From NCBI RefSeq assembly GCF_001673365.1, contig NZ_LZLS01000099.1, forward strand, positions 1-64,000: a DNA stretch of 64,000 nucleotides, in the 5' to 3' direction. A program made the position numbers and the translations under genes. This document shows positions 20,336 to 30,202 of this stretch, in pieces (position 1 is the first letter of the stretch; each line of letters begins with the position of its first letter). This DNA is from Mycobacterium asiaticum (GTDB lineage: Bacteria > Actinomycetota > Actinomycetes > Mycobacteriales > Mycobacteriaceae). The notes under the pieces are model-generated. The model saw only the letters and a program-made list of their open reading frames with translations, made no database searches and had not been told where the DNA came from.

Positions 20336-22528
20336 TTACAACGTCTTACGTAGAATTATGACGGAGCGACCGGCCAGCGCGATTTCGTCGCCCTCCTCGA
20401 CGACCCGCTCGGTGGTCCCAGTGGGGCTGGTGGTGTCGAGTTCCACGGTCCACTGCTGTGCATAGTTGCCGGTGGGCATGACGAAGGTGACCTCCTGGTC
20501 ATGGGCGTTGAAGCACAGCAGAAACGAGTCGTCCACGATGCGCTCGCCGCGGCGATTGGGTTCGGGCAGCGCCTCGCCGTTGAGGAACACCGCGATGCTC
20601 TTGCCGAAGTCGTTGTCCCAGTCCTGCGTAGTCATCACCTGACCGGCCGGGGTCAGCCAGGCGATGTCGTGCACTTCGGCATCGCTGCGGACCGGCTGGC
20701 CCTTCAAAAATCGGCGTCGTCGAAACACCGGATGCTTCTTGCGTAGCCGGGTCACCTTGCGGGCAAAAGCCATCTGGTCGGCGTACTCCTCGAGTAGCGA
20801 CCAGTCCATCCAGGACAGTTCGGAATCCTGGCAATAGACGTTGTTGTTGCCGAACTGGGTGCGGCCGATCTCGTCACCGTGAGAGATCATCGGGGTGCCC
20901 TGGCTGACCATCAACGTCGCCCAAAAGTTGCGCATCTGCCGGCAGCGCAACTCGGTGATCTCCGGGTCCTCGGTTGGGCCCTCTACACCGCAGTTCCATG
21001 AGCGGTTGTGGCTCTCGCCGTCGTTGTTGTCCTCGCCGTTGGCCTGGTTGTGCTTTTCGTTGTAGGACACCAAATCACGCAAGGTGAAGCCGTCATGAGC
21101 GGTAACGAAGTTGATGCTGGCGCTGGGCCGCCGACCGGTCGCCTCGTACAGGTCCGACGAACCGGTCAGCCGCGAAGCGAACTCGCCCAGGGTCGCGGGC
21201 TCGCCCCGCCAGTAATCGCGCACAGTGTCGCGGTATTTCCCGTTCCATTCGGTCCACAAACCTGGGAAATTACCGACTTGGTAGCCGCCCTCACCGATAT
21301 CCCACGGCTCGGCAATCAATTTGACCTGGCTGACCACCGGGTCCTGTTGCACCAGGTCGAAAAATGCCGAAAGCCGGTCGACATCGTAGAACTCGCGGGC
21401 CAGGGTGGCGGCCAGATCGAACCGGAAACCGTCGACGTGCATCTCGAGCACCCAGTAGCGCAGCGAGTCCATGATCAACTGCAAAGTGTGCGGGTGGCGC
21501 ACGTTGAGGCTGTTGCCGGTGCCGGTGAAATCCTTGTAGTGGCGCAGATCCCCGTCGACGAGTCGGTAGTAGGCGGCGTTGTCGATGCCGCGAAAGTTGA
21601 TGGTCGGCCCCAGATGATTGCCTTCGGCGGTGTGGTTGTAGACGACGTCGAGGATGACCTCGATGCCGGCTTCGTGGAACGTGCGCACCATCGACTTGAA
21701 TTCGGCGACGGCACCGCCGGGCTTGCGGGTCGCCGCGTACTGATAGTGCGGGGCCAGAAAGCCGAATGTGTTGTAGCCCCAGTAGTTTCGCAGACCCAGA
21801 TCCAGCAGTCGGTGGTCGTGCATGAACTGGTGCACAGGCATCAGTTCGATGGCGGTGACATTCAGCGACTTCAGATGATCGATGATCACCGGGTGCGCCA
21901 GTCCGGCGTAGGTGCCGCGCAATTCGTGCGGGATCCCGGGATGGCTCTGGGTCATGCCCTTGACGTGGGCCTCGTAGATGATGGTCTCGTGATAAGGCGT
22001 GCAGGGCGCCCGGTCTGAGGCCCAGTCGAAGAACGGGTTGATGACCACGCTGGTCATGGTGTGGCCCAGCGAGTCGACCATCGGGGGAGTTCCGGTCTCC
22101 GACGGGCCCACCGCGGCGACGCTCAGGTCATAGGAGTACAACGCCTGACCGAAATCGAAGTCGCCGACAAATGATTTCCCGTATGGATCCAGTAGCAGCT
22201 TGCTCGGATCGCAGCGGTGCCCGGCCGCCGGATCGAACGGACCGTGCACCCGAAATCCATAGCGTTGCCCGGGCGTGACGTTAGGCAGGTAGCAGTGCCA
22301 AAGATAGCCGTCGACCTCGTCAAGATTGATCCGCGTTTCGGTGCCGTCGCGGGCGATCAAGCACAGCTCGACCCGATCCGCGACCTCGGAGAACAACGAA
22401 AAGTTCGTGCCGGCACCGTCATACGTGGCTCCGAGGGGAAATGGTGTTCCGGGCCATACCGTCGCAAGTGCGGGTGAGGTGTCGGCGCCGTCATATGCAC
22501 TCTCGGTCCCGCGCTCGGTCCAAGCCAT
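20336..22528 (-). CDS. treX: Glycogen debranching enzyme
   Basis: About 730 residues, GH13 isoamylase type. It hydrolyses alpha-1,6 branches to free linear maltodextrins for TreY. The N-terminal CBM48-like beta domain is PLGATYDGAGTNFSLFSEVA. Catalytic motifs are VVYNHTAEGN, FRFDLAATL (Asp), KLIAEPWDIG (Glu) and FVTAHDGFTL (HD). The ATG at 22528 is favoured over the GTG at 22531 because a TAAGGT -10 box ends 6 nt upstream of it. First gene of the tre operon. Confidence 0.95.
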   Translation of the reverse strand: MAWTERGTESAYDGADTSPALATVWPGTPFPLGATYDGAGTNFSLFSEVADRVELCLIARDGTETRINLDEVDGYLWHCYLPNVTPGQRYGFRVHGPFDPAAGHRCDPSKLLLDPYGKSFVGDFDFGQALYSYDLSVAAVGPSETGTPPMVDSLGHTMTSVVINPFFDWASDRAPCTPYHETIIYEAHVKGMTQSHPGIPHELRGTYAGLAHPVIIDHLKSLNVTAIELMPVHQFMHDHRLLDLGLRNYWGYNTFGFLAPHYQYAATRKPGGAVAEFKSMVRTFHEAGIEVILDVVYNHTAEGNHLGPTINFRGIDNAAYYRLVDGDLRHYKDFTGTGNSLNVRHPHTLQLIMDSLRYWVLEMHVDGFRFDLAATLAREFYDVDRLSAFFDLVQQDPVVSQVKLIAEPWDIGEGGYQVGNFPGLWTEWNGKYRDTVRDYWRGEPATLGEFASRLTGSSDLYEATGRRPSASINFVTAHDGFTLRDLVSYNEKHNQANGEDNNDGESHNRSWNCGVEGPTEDPEITELRCRQMRNFWATLMVSQGTPMISHGDEIGRTQFGNNNVYCQDSELSWMDWSLLEEYADQMAFARKVTRLRKKHPVFRRRRFLKGQPVRSDAEVHDIAWLTPAGQVMTTQDWDNDFGKSIAVFLNGEALPEPNRRGERIVDDSFLLCFNAHDQEVTFVMPTGNYAQQWTVELDTTSPTGTTERVVEEGDEIALAGRSVIILRKTL

Positions 22529-22534
22529 CACTAG

Positions 22535-22540
22535 ACCTTA
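22535..22540 (-). promoter_or_regulatory. Putative -10 box (TAAGGT) of the tre operon
   Basis: TANNNT on the minus strand, 6 nt before the ATG at 22528; it lies between the acyltransferase stop and treX, so the tre genes can be expressed separately. Confidence 0.45.
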
Positions 22541-22565
22541 ACCGGGTCCGGGGCGACGGGTCGTG

Positions 22566-24707
22566 TCACCACCAACCGGTGACCGCCGCGATCTGCCGTC
22601 CCAGTTCGGGGGCCAGTGTGCGCATGTAGGTCGGGGTGAGGTGGTGGGGATCCCGGTAGATCAGCACGTTTCCCTCGACCGCACGGCAGAACTCGGGCCG
22701 GCATATCGCGTCGGACAGGTCGAGTGGCTTCAGCAGCGGGAACTGCGCCACGAAGTCCAGCGTGCCATTGTGATCGGACAACAGTTCTGAGCGCTTGATG
22801 CCACAGGAGTTGGCGTCTTTCGCCTTGGCCAGGCAGTCGGCGGGATTGTAGGGTTGGCCGTCCTTGACCAGCCACGGGGTGTCGCGGACCGCCAGGATCG
22901 GAATGTTGTTGTCGGACAACGTTTGCCAGATCCCGATATAGGTTGCGGGCATCACGTCGCCCGGCCTGATATTCCACGGCCGCGTCGAGGTGGTGAACAC
23001 GTAGTCGGGACGGTCGGTGACGAGTTTGGCCATCGTGGTCTCCACCCATTCCCGACACTGCGGGTAGGGGGCGTTGTTACCCATGATCAGCGGGACTTGT
23101 TCGGTGGACAGCGCGCAGCCCATCTTCAGATACGTCACCACTTTGAAGTTGTGGATCCGGCCGAGCAGGTCGAGTGCGGGCAGCCAGTGTTCGGCGTGCG
23201 AACCGCCGGCCAGCGCGACGGTGCGCGGCGCATCGGTATCGCCGTAGATGCAGTTGACCACCGCCGGGTTGACGAAGTCGCTGATGCAGCCGTCCTGGGT
23301 GGACGCGGGAAGGTCTTCTTTGACTTCGAGCACGGTGGGCCGCATCCGCAGTTTGGGCACCCGGACGTGGTTGACCAATGCGCGCGCGCCGGGATAGTCG
23401 TTGGCGCTGAGGCCACTGAGTTCCTTGCCGCCGGCACGTTCGGCGACGAGGTGCTCGCGCCAGCTAAACGACGTCGCCGTCAGGGTGACGCCCAGCAGCA
23501 CCACCACCGACCCCAGCGCAATGGTCGGACGGCGCAGCCGCTCTCGCCACGGAGCCGGCGTGGCCGGTTGAGCGCTGGCGCGATAGCGCAGCGGGTCCTC
23601 GACGTGCCGGGTGGTCAGGTAAGCCAGCACACCAGACACCAGCAGAACGGCCAGACCCTCCCCGAAGTTGGTTTGGTGGTTGCCGGTGTAGGCGAGCCAG
23701 AAGATGAGCAGCGGCCAGTGCCACAGGTACAGCGAGTAGGCCATCGCCCCTAGCGTCACCAACGGCCGCACCGCCAGCATCCGGTTGGGCAGGGGCATCC
23801 GGCCGCGGGTGCTGGGGTCGGCCCCCATGTTGGCCCCGGCCATGATCATCAACATCGCGGCGCCCACCGGCACCAATGCCCACGGACCGGGGAACTCCTT
23901 GACGCCGTCGATCAGCGCGCCGCAGGACAGGATCGCCGCCAGGGCGATGGTGGCGACCACCGTGCGCAGCCACATCGGCCAGCGGATGTAGGGCACCAGC
24001 GCACCGACCAGCGCGCCGAGCAACAGTTCCCAGCCCCGGGCAAAGCTGTTGTAGTAGGCGGTCGGCTGGTAGGCCTGGTGGGCGATGATCGCGTAGCCGA
24101 ACGACGCTACGGTCAGCACGCTCAGCAGCACCACGAACACCGTCCGCAGGTGCTTGCCAAGGGGCCGCAACAGATACGCGCAGCCGCCGATCAGGAGTAG
24201 AAACGCCAGGTAGAACTGGCCCTGCACCGACATGGACCAGATGTGCTGCAACGGGCTGACCGACTCGCCGGCGCGCAGATAGTCCGCGGCCGAGTTGGCC
24301 AACTCCCAGTTCTGGTAGTAGCCGAGGCTGGCCAGGCTCTGGTCGGCGAACGTCTCCCAGCGGGTCTGCGGCTGGATCAGGATGGTTAGCAGAGCGCACC
24401 CGGCCAGCACGACCACCAGCGCCGGCAGCAAGCGGCGGGCCAGGCGGAAGAGTTCGGTCGGCGGCGACAACCGCTCGCCGAGCGCGGCGCGCAGCATCTT
24501 GCCGCCGAAGAAGAAACCCGACAGCGCCAGGAAGACGTCGACGCCGCCGGACACCCGGCCGAACCAGACGTGGAAGACGGCGACCAGCGCTATGGCGATG
24601 CCCCGCAGGCCGTCCAGATCGTGGCGGTAAAAGCCCGATGTCCGCGTACCCATTTCACCCGACGTCGAGGTGTCAGGCGGGTTTGGCGGCGGTGTCAGCG
24701 TCTGCAT
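22566..24707 (-). CDS. Acyltransferase-3 / SGNH membrane O-acyltransferase (Rv1565c homologue)
   Basis: 713 residues. The N-terminal integral-membrane acyltransferase-3 domain (about 20-390, roughly ten helices) carries YRHDLDGLRGIAIALVAVFH, VFLALSGFF and LWHWPLLIF. The C-terminal extracytoplasmic SGNH hydrolase-like domain has ALAGGSHAEHW (Ser) and the DPHHLTPTY catalytic Asp/His block. Such OafA-type proteins O-acylate cell-envelope glycans; the acceptor is unknown. The start MQTLTPPPNPP at 24707 fits Rv1565c; an upstream start at 24737 is possible. Confidence 0.9.
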   Translation of the reverse strand: MQTLTPPPNPPDTSTSGEMGTRTSGFYRHDLDGLRGIAIALVAVFHVWFGRVSGGVDVFLALSGFFFGGKMLRAALGERLSPPTELFRLARRLLPALVVVLAGCALLTILIQPQTRWETFADQSLASLGYYQNWELANSAADYLRAGESVSPLQHIWSMSVQGQFYLAFLLLIGGCAYLLRPLGKHLRTVFVVLLSVLTVASFGYAIIAHQAYQPTAYYNSFARGWELLLGALVGALVPYIRWPMWLRTVVATIALAAILSCGALIDGVKEFPGPWALVPVGAAMLMIMAGANMGADPSTRGRMPLPNRMLAVRPLVTLGAMAYSLYLWHWPLLIFWLAYTGNHQTNFGEGLAVLLVSGVLAYLTTRHVEDPLRYRASAQPATPAPWRERLRRPTIALGSVVVLLGVTLTATSFSWREHLVAERAGGKELSGLSANDYPGARALVNHVRVPKLRMRPTVLEVKEDLPASTQDGCISDFVNPAVVNCIYGDTDAPRTVALAGGSHAEHWLPALDLLGRIHNFKVVTYLKMGCALSTEQVPLIMGNNAPYPQCREWVETTMAKLVTDRPDYVFTTSTRPWNIRPGDVMPATYIGIWQTLSDNNIPILAVRDTPWLVKDGQPYNPADCLAKAKDANSCGIKRSELLSDHNGTLDFVAQFPLLKPLDLSDAICRPEFCRAVEGNVLIYRDPHHLTPTYMRTLAPELGRQIAAVTGWW

Positions 24708-24785
24708 GGTCACCGCTAACTTACCCAAAGCCGCCACCGGCTCTGGGGGAGCAAGTGGCGGCCTGTCGAGAAAAGGTCGTGCGGT

Positions 24786-25688
24786 TTACCGGGGAGTCGT
24801 GACCACGCCGGGGGGCGGTACCAGCTGCAGCGGCGCCGTCGGTGTCGGCACCAGCGGAGCCGGCGCCTGCGGGACGACCTGCTGTAACGGTGCCTGCTGG
24901 GTGGGCACCTGCTGCAGTGGCGCTTGCTGTGTGGGCACCTGCTGCAGGGGTGCCTGCGGGGCGGGCACCTGCTGCACCGGCGCTTGAGGCGTGGGTAGCT
25001 GTTGCACTGGGGCCTGCGGGGCCGGCACCTGTTGCACCGGAGCCTGCGGAGCCGGCACTTGTGCAGCCTGCTGCGGTGCTTGCTGGGTCGGCAGTTGCTG
25101 CAATGGAGCCTGCTGCTGCTGAATCGGCGCCTGCTGAACCGGGGCCTGCTGCGTCGGTGCCGTTTGAGCGGGCGCCGACGGGACCGTCTGGGTACCGAGG
25201 ATGCGGACCAGGTACGGCGCCATGTTGTTGCTGCGTACCGGGGAGACCTGGACGACGTCGCCAACCTCGAGCATCTGCCCGTTGCCCAGGTACATCGCGA
25301 CGCTCTGGGTGCCTTCGGGACCGTAGAAGATGAGGTCGGCTTTGCGTGCCTGCTGGGGAAGGACCCGCTCGCCGACCCGGTACATCTGGCCCGACGATCG
25401 CGGCAACTTGAGCCCGGCGCCGGCGTAGGCGTACTGGATCAGACCCGAAGCGTCGAAGCCCACGGTGTTGATGCCGGTGCCGGTGCCGCGGGTGGGGCCG
25501 GTGACGCCACCGCCGGCCCAGGAGAACGGGACGCCGCGCTGGGCGAGCCCGCGTGCGATCACGGTGTCGGCCACCTGCTGGTAGTCGTTGGTTCGGGAGT
25601 AGGGGTCCGCGGAGGCGATCGCGGTGGCGGTCGCCATCGGCGCCACCAACATGACCAGACCGATCGCGAAGGCGTAGACGCGATTCAT
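24786..25688 (-). CDS. ripD: RipD-like NlpC/P60 peptidoglycan-binding protein, catalytic residues lost
   Basis: 300 residues with a signal peptide (residues 1-27, cut near ASA-DP). The NlpC/P60 domain at about 35-165 has the expected blocks, but the nucleophile Cys is Ala80 (in GFDASGLI) and the general-base His is Ser129 (in TQSVAMYLG), the same changes known in M. tuberculosis RipD, which binds but does not cut peptidoglycan. Residues 170-300 are a Pro/Gln/Ala-rich tail with six decapeptide repeats of the VPAPQAPVQQ type at 211-270. Exported; probably cell-wall associated. Monocistronic. Confidence 0.9.
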   Translation of the reverse strand: MNRVYAFAIGLVMLVAPMATATAIASADPYSRTNDYQQVADTVIARGLAQRGVPFSWAGGGVTGPTRGTGTGINTVGFDASGLIQYAYAGAGLKLPRSSGQMYRVGERVLPQQARKADLIFYGPEGTQSVAMYLGNGQMLEVGDVVQVSPVRSNNMAPYLVRILGTQTVPSAPAQTAPTQQAPVQQAPIQQQQAPLQQLPTQQAPQQAAQVPAPQAPVQQVPAPQAPVQQLPTPQAPVQQVPAPQAPLQQVPTQQAPLQQVPTQQAPLQQVVPQAPAPLVPTPTAPLQLVPPPGVVTTPR

Positions 25689-26010
25689 ATCCGTTACCTC
25701 GTTTTCTGGGACCTGAGGCCCCTATCTCGGCGCGGTTGCCCGCGCCTCCCGCCTGCCTGGCAGCAACGATCGGCCGCCACATCGGGGCCGAGCGCAGCTG
25801 GATGAAACCTAGTTTGGAACTAGGCGGTTAGTCCTCTGTTTTCACACCAGTCACTACAGACACTTTGACAACAGAGAGTAGCGACCACCAGGGGCGCGAA
25901 ACATTTTTTGTCGGACCGTGACCGGACGGTGACTGGGACGGCCAATCCCGTGACGGCAGTTGTGATTTCGCTCTCAAATACGATGCCGCCGCGTGATGTT
26001 CACGGTGCGG
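25689..26010. other. Upstream region of ripD, with a palindrome
   Basis: About 320 bp without a gene. A perfect inverted repeat CCTAGTT-tgg-AACTAGG lies at 25808-25824, about 120 bp upstream of ripD. AT-rich patches follow at 25840-25910. This looks like the ripD promoter/regulatory region. I found no recognisable riboswitch. Confidence 0.45.
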
Positions 26011-26442
26011 CTAATGCCCGTAGGTGGCGCTGAAATCCGTCAATGCGCGACCCAGGACCGACGCCAAACTGAGGACTCCGACCGAGACGACCGGCCAGAA
26101 CGACATCAGCCAGCCCTTCAGCAGCGACACGAACGGCCCCACCAACGCGGCGGTACCGGCCGCGCCGATACCGCCCCACACCAGTGGGTAGATGTAATAG
26201 TTCAGGCCGAACGGCACCAGCGGGCAATCGTCGCCCTGGCAGACATTTTCGGTGAAGGCGAACAATCGCGTCGGCCAACTTGTCATGGTGACCGCAACGA
26301 CCAGTAGCCCCAGCAGCACCAGCATGGTGACCACGTCCCAGGGGACCAGTCGCAGCCTGATGATCCGCGGTTCGTCGCTCTCGGGTACCTGCGTCACACC
26401 GGCGTTCCGGTCCGCGGTCGGGGATTCATCCGGGACAGCCAT
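26011..26442 (-). CDS. Small three-helix membrane protein (Rv1567c region homologue)
   Basis: 143 residues from ATG 26442 (ATG 26451 also possible). After a polar N-terminus there are hydrophobic segments VVTMLVLLGLLVVAVTM, NYYIYPLVWGGIGAAGTAALVG and FWPVVSVGVLSLASVLG. An external loop carries NVCQGDDCPLVPFG with two Cys that may pair. It is divergent from bioA, with 87 bp between them. Position suggests the Rv1567c counterpart. Function unknown. Confidence 0.7.
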   Translation of the reverse strand: MAVPDESPTADRNAGVTQVPESDEPRIIRLRLVPWDVVTMLVLLGLLVVAVTMTSWPTRLFAFTENVCQGDDCPLVPFGLNYYIYPLVWGGIGAAGTAALVGPFVSLLKGWLMSFWPVVSVGVLSLASVLGRALTDFSATYGH

Positions 26443-26515
26443 GGCATGCATGCTTCCCGATGACGGGCCTTTCCGCGACCGATACGACGCCCGCGGCGCG
26501 GCTGAAGTGCGCATG

Positions 26516-26521
26516 TACTCT
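26516..26521 (+). promoter_or_regulatory. Putative -10 box (TACTCT) of bioA
   Basis: TANNNT ending 8 nt before the ATG at 26530; no Shine-Dalgarno, so leaderless expression of the bioAFD operon is likely. Confidence 0.4.
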
Positions 26522-26529
26522 CGGCTCCC

Positions 26530-27843
26530 ATGGCATGGGGCGGCGCATCGAGAGCCAGGCTGACGCCCGCGCAGATCAGCGCGATCGACGCTGCTCACCT
26601 GTGGCACCCGTACAGCACCATCGGCAACGAGGCGATACCTCCGGTGGTGGCGGTTGCTGCCCGCGGGGCCTGGCTGACGCTGATCCGTGACGATCAGCCC
26701 GTTGAGGTGCTCGACGCGATGAGTTCCTGGTGGACCGCCATCCACGGCCACGGCCACCCCGATCTGGACGCGGCGATGACCGCCCAGCTGGAAACCATGA
26801 ACCACGTCATGTTCGGCGGCCTCACCCACGAGCCGGCTGCCCGGCTGGCCCAGCTACTGGTCCAGATCACCCCGTCGGGCCTACAGACGGTGTTCTTCAG
26901 CGACTCCGGTTCCGTGGCGGTGGAGGTCGCGGTGAAGATGGCGCTGCAGTACTGGCGAAGTCTTGACCAGCCGGGCAAGCACCGGCTGATGACCTGGCGC
27001 GGCGGCTACCACGGTGACACGTTCACGCCGATGAGCGTCTGCGACCCCGACGGCGGAATGCACTCGCTATGGACCGATGTCCTGGCCGACCAGGTGTTCG
27101 CTCCGCAGGTGCCGCGGGACTACGACACGGCCTACAGCGCGGCTTTCGAAGCGCAACTGGCCGAGCACGCCGACAAACTGGCCGCCGTGGTCGTCGAGCC
27201 CGTGGTCCAAGGTGCCGGCGGGATGCGCTTTCACGACCCGCGCTACCTGTCCGATCTGCGCGACATCTGCCGGCGCCACCACGTGCTGTTGGTTTTCGAC
27301 GAGATCGCCACCGGCTTCGGCCGCACAGGTGAACTGTTCGCCGCCGACCACGCCGGGGTGAGCCCGGACATCATGTGCGTCGGCAAGGCGCTCACAGGCG
27401 GTTATCTGAGCTTGGCCGCGACCCTGTGTACGACCGACATCGCGCACACCATCAGCTCGGGTGCGGCCGGCGCGCTGATGCACGGCCCGACGTTCATGGC
27501 CAACCCACTGGCTTGCGCGGTGTCAGTGGCCAGCGTCGAACTGCTGCTCGGCCAGGACTGGCGCTCCCGAATAGCCGAGCTCGCCAAGGGACTCAGCGCC
27601 GGGCTGGAACCGGCCCGCGAACTGCCGGGGGTGACCGACGTACGGGTGTGTGGCGGCATCGGCGTCATCGAATGCGACCGACCGGTGGATCTGGCCGTAG
27701 CCACCCCCGCGGCGCTGGACCGCGGCGTGTGGTTGCGACCGTTCCGCAACCTGGTCTACGCGATGCCGCCGTACATCTGCGAGCCCGCCGAAATCGCACA
27801 GATCACCTCGGCGATGGTGCAGGTCGCAGGCCTCGTAGGCTGA
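26530..27843 (+). CDS. bioA: Adenosylmethionine-8-amino-7-oxononanoate aminotransferase
   Basis: 437 residues, fold-type I PLP aminotransferase. It converts KAPA to DAPA with S-adenosylmethionine as amino donor in biotin synthesis. Motifs are [10 protein letters not shown] at the N-terminus, [37 protein letters not shown] and the PLP lysine in [13 protein letters not shown]. Same length as M. tuberculosis BioA. bioF starts 6 nt after the stop. First gene of bioA-bioF-bioD-2H. Confidence 0.97.
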   Translation: MAWGGASRARLTPAQISAIDAAHLWHPYSTIGNEAIPPVVAVAARGAWLTLIRDDQPVEVLDAMSSWWTAIHGHGHPDLDAAMTAQLETMNHVMFGGLTHEPAARLAQLLVQITPSGLQTVFFSDSGSVAVEVAVKMALQYWRSLDQPGKHRLMTWRGGYHGDTFTPMSVCDPDGGMHSLWTDVLADQVFAPQVPRDYDTAYSAAFEAQLAEHADKLAAVVVEPVVQGAGGMRFHDPRYLSDLRDICRRHHVLLVFDEIATGFGRTGELFAADHAGVSPDIMCVGKALTGGYLSLAATLCTTDIAHTISSGAAGALMHGPTFMANPLACAVSVASVELLLGQDWRSRIAELAKGLSAGLEPARELPGVTDVRVCGGIGVIECDRPVDLAVATPAALDRGVWLRPFRNLVYAMPPYICEPAEIAQITSAMVQVAGLVG

Positions 27844-27849
27844 ACCTCT

Positions 27850-29022
27850 ATGCGCGCACCGATCGACACCACACCGCTGGCCTGGCTGGCGACGGTGGAA
27901 GAGCAGCGCCGGGCGGCCGGGCTGCGTCGTTCGCTGCGGCCCCGACCGCCGGTGAGCACCGAACTCGACCTGGCCTCCAACGACTACCTCGGGCTGTCCC
28001 AGCACCCCGAGGTCATCGAGGGCGGCGTCCAGGCGCTGCGTATCTGGGGCGCGGGATCCACCGGGTCTCGCCTGGTGACCGGCAATACGGACCTGCACGA
28101 GGAATTCGAGGCGGAGTTGGCCGACTACGTCGGCGCGGCAGCGGCTCTGGTGTTCTCCTCGGGTTACACGGCCAACCTCGGTGCCGTCGTCGGGCTGTCC
28201 GGTCCCGGTTCGCTGCTGGTCTCGGACGCTTACTCGCACGCCTCACTGGTCGACGCCTGTCGGCTGTCCCGGGCCCGGGTGGTGGTGACTCCCAACCGCG
28301 ATCTCGGCGCCGTCGAGGCCGCGCTGCAATCGCGGGAGGAGCACCGCGCCGTCGTCGTCACCGATTCGGTCTTCAGCGCGGACGGCGCGCTGGCGCCGCT
28401 GCGCGAACTGCACGAGGTGTGCCGTCGGCACGGTGCGTTGCTGATCGTCGACGAGGCCCACGGCCTCGGAGTGCGCGGGGGCGGGCGCGGGCTGCTGTAC
28501 GAGGTCGGGCTGGCAGGTGCCCCGGACGTGGTGGTGACCACGACGATGTCCAAGGCACTGGGCAGCCAGGGCGGCGTGGTGCTTGGCCCGGCTGAGGTGC
28601 GTGCCCATTTGATCGACGCGGCGCGCCCGTTCATCTTCGACACCGGGCTCGCTCCCGCGGCGGTGGGTGCGGCGCTGGCCGCGTTGCGTCTGATGAAGGC
28701 TGAGCCGTGGCGGCCGCAGGCGGTGCTCGCGCATGCCGCCGAACTGGCCCGGGTCTGCGATGTTCCCGGACGGCCCGAATCGGCGCCTCAAACAGCGCCC
28801 CAATCAGCGGTGGTGTCAGTGATTTTGGGTGATCCCGAGGTCGCGCTGGCCGCCGCCACTGCGTGCCTGGATGCCGGAGTCAAGGTCGGCTGCTTCCGGC
28901 CGCCGACGGTGCCCGCCGGCACATCGCGGCTGCGGCTGACCGCGCGGGCTTCGCTGAGCCCCGATGAGCTCGACTTGGCGCGGCGGGTGCTCGGCGACGT
29001 GCTCTCCGGTCTGCGCCGTTGA
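27850..29022 (+). CDS. bioF1: 8-amino-7-oxononanoate synthase
   Basis: 390 residues. Condenses pimeloyl-thioester and alanine to KAPA with PLP. Motifs are [38 protein letters not shown] and the PLP lysine in [13 protein letters not shown]. It overlaps bioD by 4 nt (bioD starts within the stop region), so the genes are translationally coupled. Confidence 0.95.
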   Translation: MRAPIDTTPLAWLATVEEQRRAAGLRRSLRPRPPVSTELDLASNDYLGLSQHPEVIEGGVQALRIWGAGSTGSRLVTGNTDLHEEFEAELADYVGAAAALVFSSGYTANLGAVVGLSGPGSLLVSDAYSHASLVDACRLSRARVVVTPNRDLGAVEAALQSREEHRAVVVTDSVFSADGALAPLRELHEVCRRHGALLIVDEAHGLGVRGGGRGLLYEVGLAGAPDVVVTTTMSKALGSQGGVVLGPAEVRAHLIDAARPFIFDTGLAPAAVGAALAALRLMKAEPWRPQAVLAHAAELARVCDVPGRPESAPQTAPQSAVVSVILGDPEVALAAATACLDAGVKVGCFRPPTVPAGTSRLRLTARASLSPDELDLARRVLGDVLSGLRR

Positions 29023-29693
29023 CGGTTCTGGTCGTCACCGGGACCGACACCGGTGTCGGAAAGACAATCGCCACCGCCGCTTTGGCCAGTCACGCACGTC
29101 AGCTCGGCATCGACGTGGCGGTGTGCAAACCCGCGCAGACCGGTATCGCCGACGGTGACGACGACCTAGTCGAAGTCGGCCGCCTGTCCGGGGTGACCGA
29201 GCTCGCTGGGTTGGCGCGCTATCCGCTGCCGATGTCGCCGACCGCCGCCGCCGAGCACGCCGGGATGACGCTGCCCACCGGCGACGAGATCGTCGGGCTG
29301 GTTCGCGGCCTGGACCGCCCCGGCCGATTGACGCTCGTCGAAGGTGCCGGCGGACTGCTCGTTTCACTGGCCCAGGACGGAATCTCCCTGCGCGAGATCG
29401 CCGTGGACCTGGGCGCGGCGGTCCTGGTGGTGGTGCGCGCCGGTCTGGGCACCCTCAACCACACCGCGCTGACATTGGAATCGCTTGCCGCACAGCGTGT
29501 TCCGTGTGCAGGATTGGTGATCGGTAGCTGGCCACAGCGGCCGGGTCTGGTGGAGCGGTCAAACCGATCCGCGCTGGACGCGCTGGCTCCGGTGCGGGCC
29601 GCGCTTCCCGTCGGAGCGGGCTCGGCCACGAGCTTTGCGGCGATGAGCGCGGCGGCCTTCGACAGCGACTGGGTCAAAACACTGGTCGGCTGA
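29019..29693 (+). CDS. bioD: ATP-dependent dethiobiotin synthetase
   Basis: 224 residues. Closes the ureido ring of dethiobiotin from DAPA, CO2 and ATP. The P-loop is [12 protein letters not shown]; the substrate lysine lies in CKPAQTG and EGAGGLLV follows. The TTG start at 29019 overlaps the bioF stop and gives the family N-terminus TVLVVTG. Its stop overlaps the next start by 1 nt. Confidence 0.94.
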   Translation: MTVLVVTGTDTGVGKTIATAALASHARQLGIDVAVCKPAQTGIADGDDDLVEVGRLSGVTELAGLARYPLPMSPTAAAEHAGMTLPTGDEIVGLVRGLDRPGRLTLVEGAGGLLVSLAQDGISLREIAVDLGAAVLVVVRAGLGTLNHTALTLESLAAQRVPCAGLVIGSWPQRPGLVERSNRSALDALAPVRAALPVGAGSATSFAAMSAAAFDSDWVKTLVG

Positions 29694-30202
29694 TGGTGCA
29701 TTCGATCGAGTTGCTGTTCGACGCCGATACCGAGGTCGCCTTACGGCAGATGTGGGACAAATTGGCCGGCGCCAAGATTGCTGCCCGGATACCGCCCGGG
29801 CGCCCGCACGTGACGGTGGCCGTGGCGCAACGCATCGACGCCGACGTCGACGGACTGCTGACTTCGGTGGTGCAGCGGCTGCCCTTGCGCTGTGTGATCG
29901 GTGCGCCGGTGGTGTTCGGCCGGCGCGAGGTGGTGCTGACGCGGCTGGTGGTGCCGTCCCGGGAGTTATTGGATCTGCACGCCGAGGTTCACCGGGTCTG
30001 CGGCGCGCACTTCGTGCCCGAACCGATGGTAAACAGCCTGCCCGGGCAATGGACGCCACACGTCACTTTGGCCCGCCGCCTCGATGGCGACTATCTGGGC
30101 CGCGCGGTGAGCATCGCGGGGAAGCCTGCCCAGTTCGACGGGCAAGTCGCCGGGCTGCGCCGCTGGGACGGCGACCAGCGCGTCGAATACATGCTCAGCT
30201 GA
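29693..30202 (+). CDS. 2H phosphoesterase / 2'-5' RNA ligase-like protein (Rv1571 homologue)
   Basis: 169 residues with the two H-x-T motifs of the 2H family: RPHVTVA at about residue 39 and TPHVTLA at about 122. Members hydrolyse cyclic phosphodiesters or ligate RNA ends; the substrate here is unknown. It is coupled to bioD (ATG overlapping its TGA), as in M. tuberculosis. The 3' end overlaps the oppositely oriented MscS gene by 8 bp and marks the left border of the accessory block. Confidence 0.85.
   Translation: MVHSIELLFDADTEVALRQMWDKLAGAKIAARIPPGRPHVTVAVAQRIDADVDGLLTSVVQRLPLRCVIGAPVVFGRREVVLTRLVVPSRELLDLHAEVHRVCGAHFVPEPMVNSLPGQWTPHVTLARRLDGDYLGRAVSIAGKPAQFDGQVAGLRRWDGDQRVEYMLS

Noticed and set aside
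21008..22018. 336-codon plus-strand open frame opposite treX
   Set aside because: Antisense to a well-supported GH13 enzyme; composition typical of a shadow frame.
25689..26010. Riboswitch upstream of ripD (ydaO type)
   Set aside because: The conserved c-di-AMP riboswitch core could not be recognised; only a short palindrome is seen.
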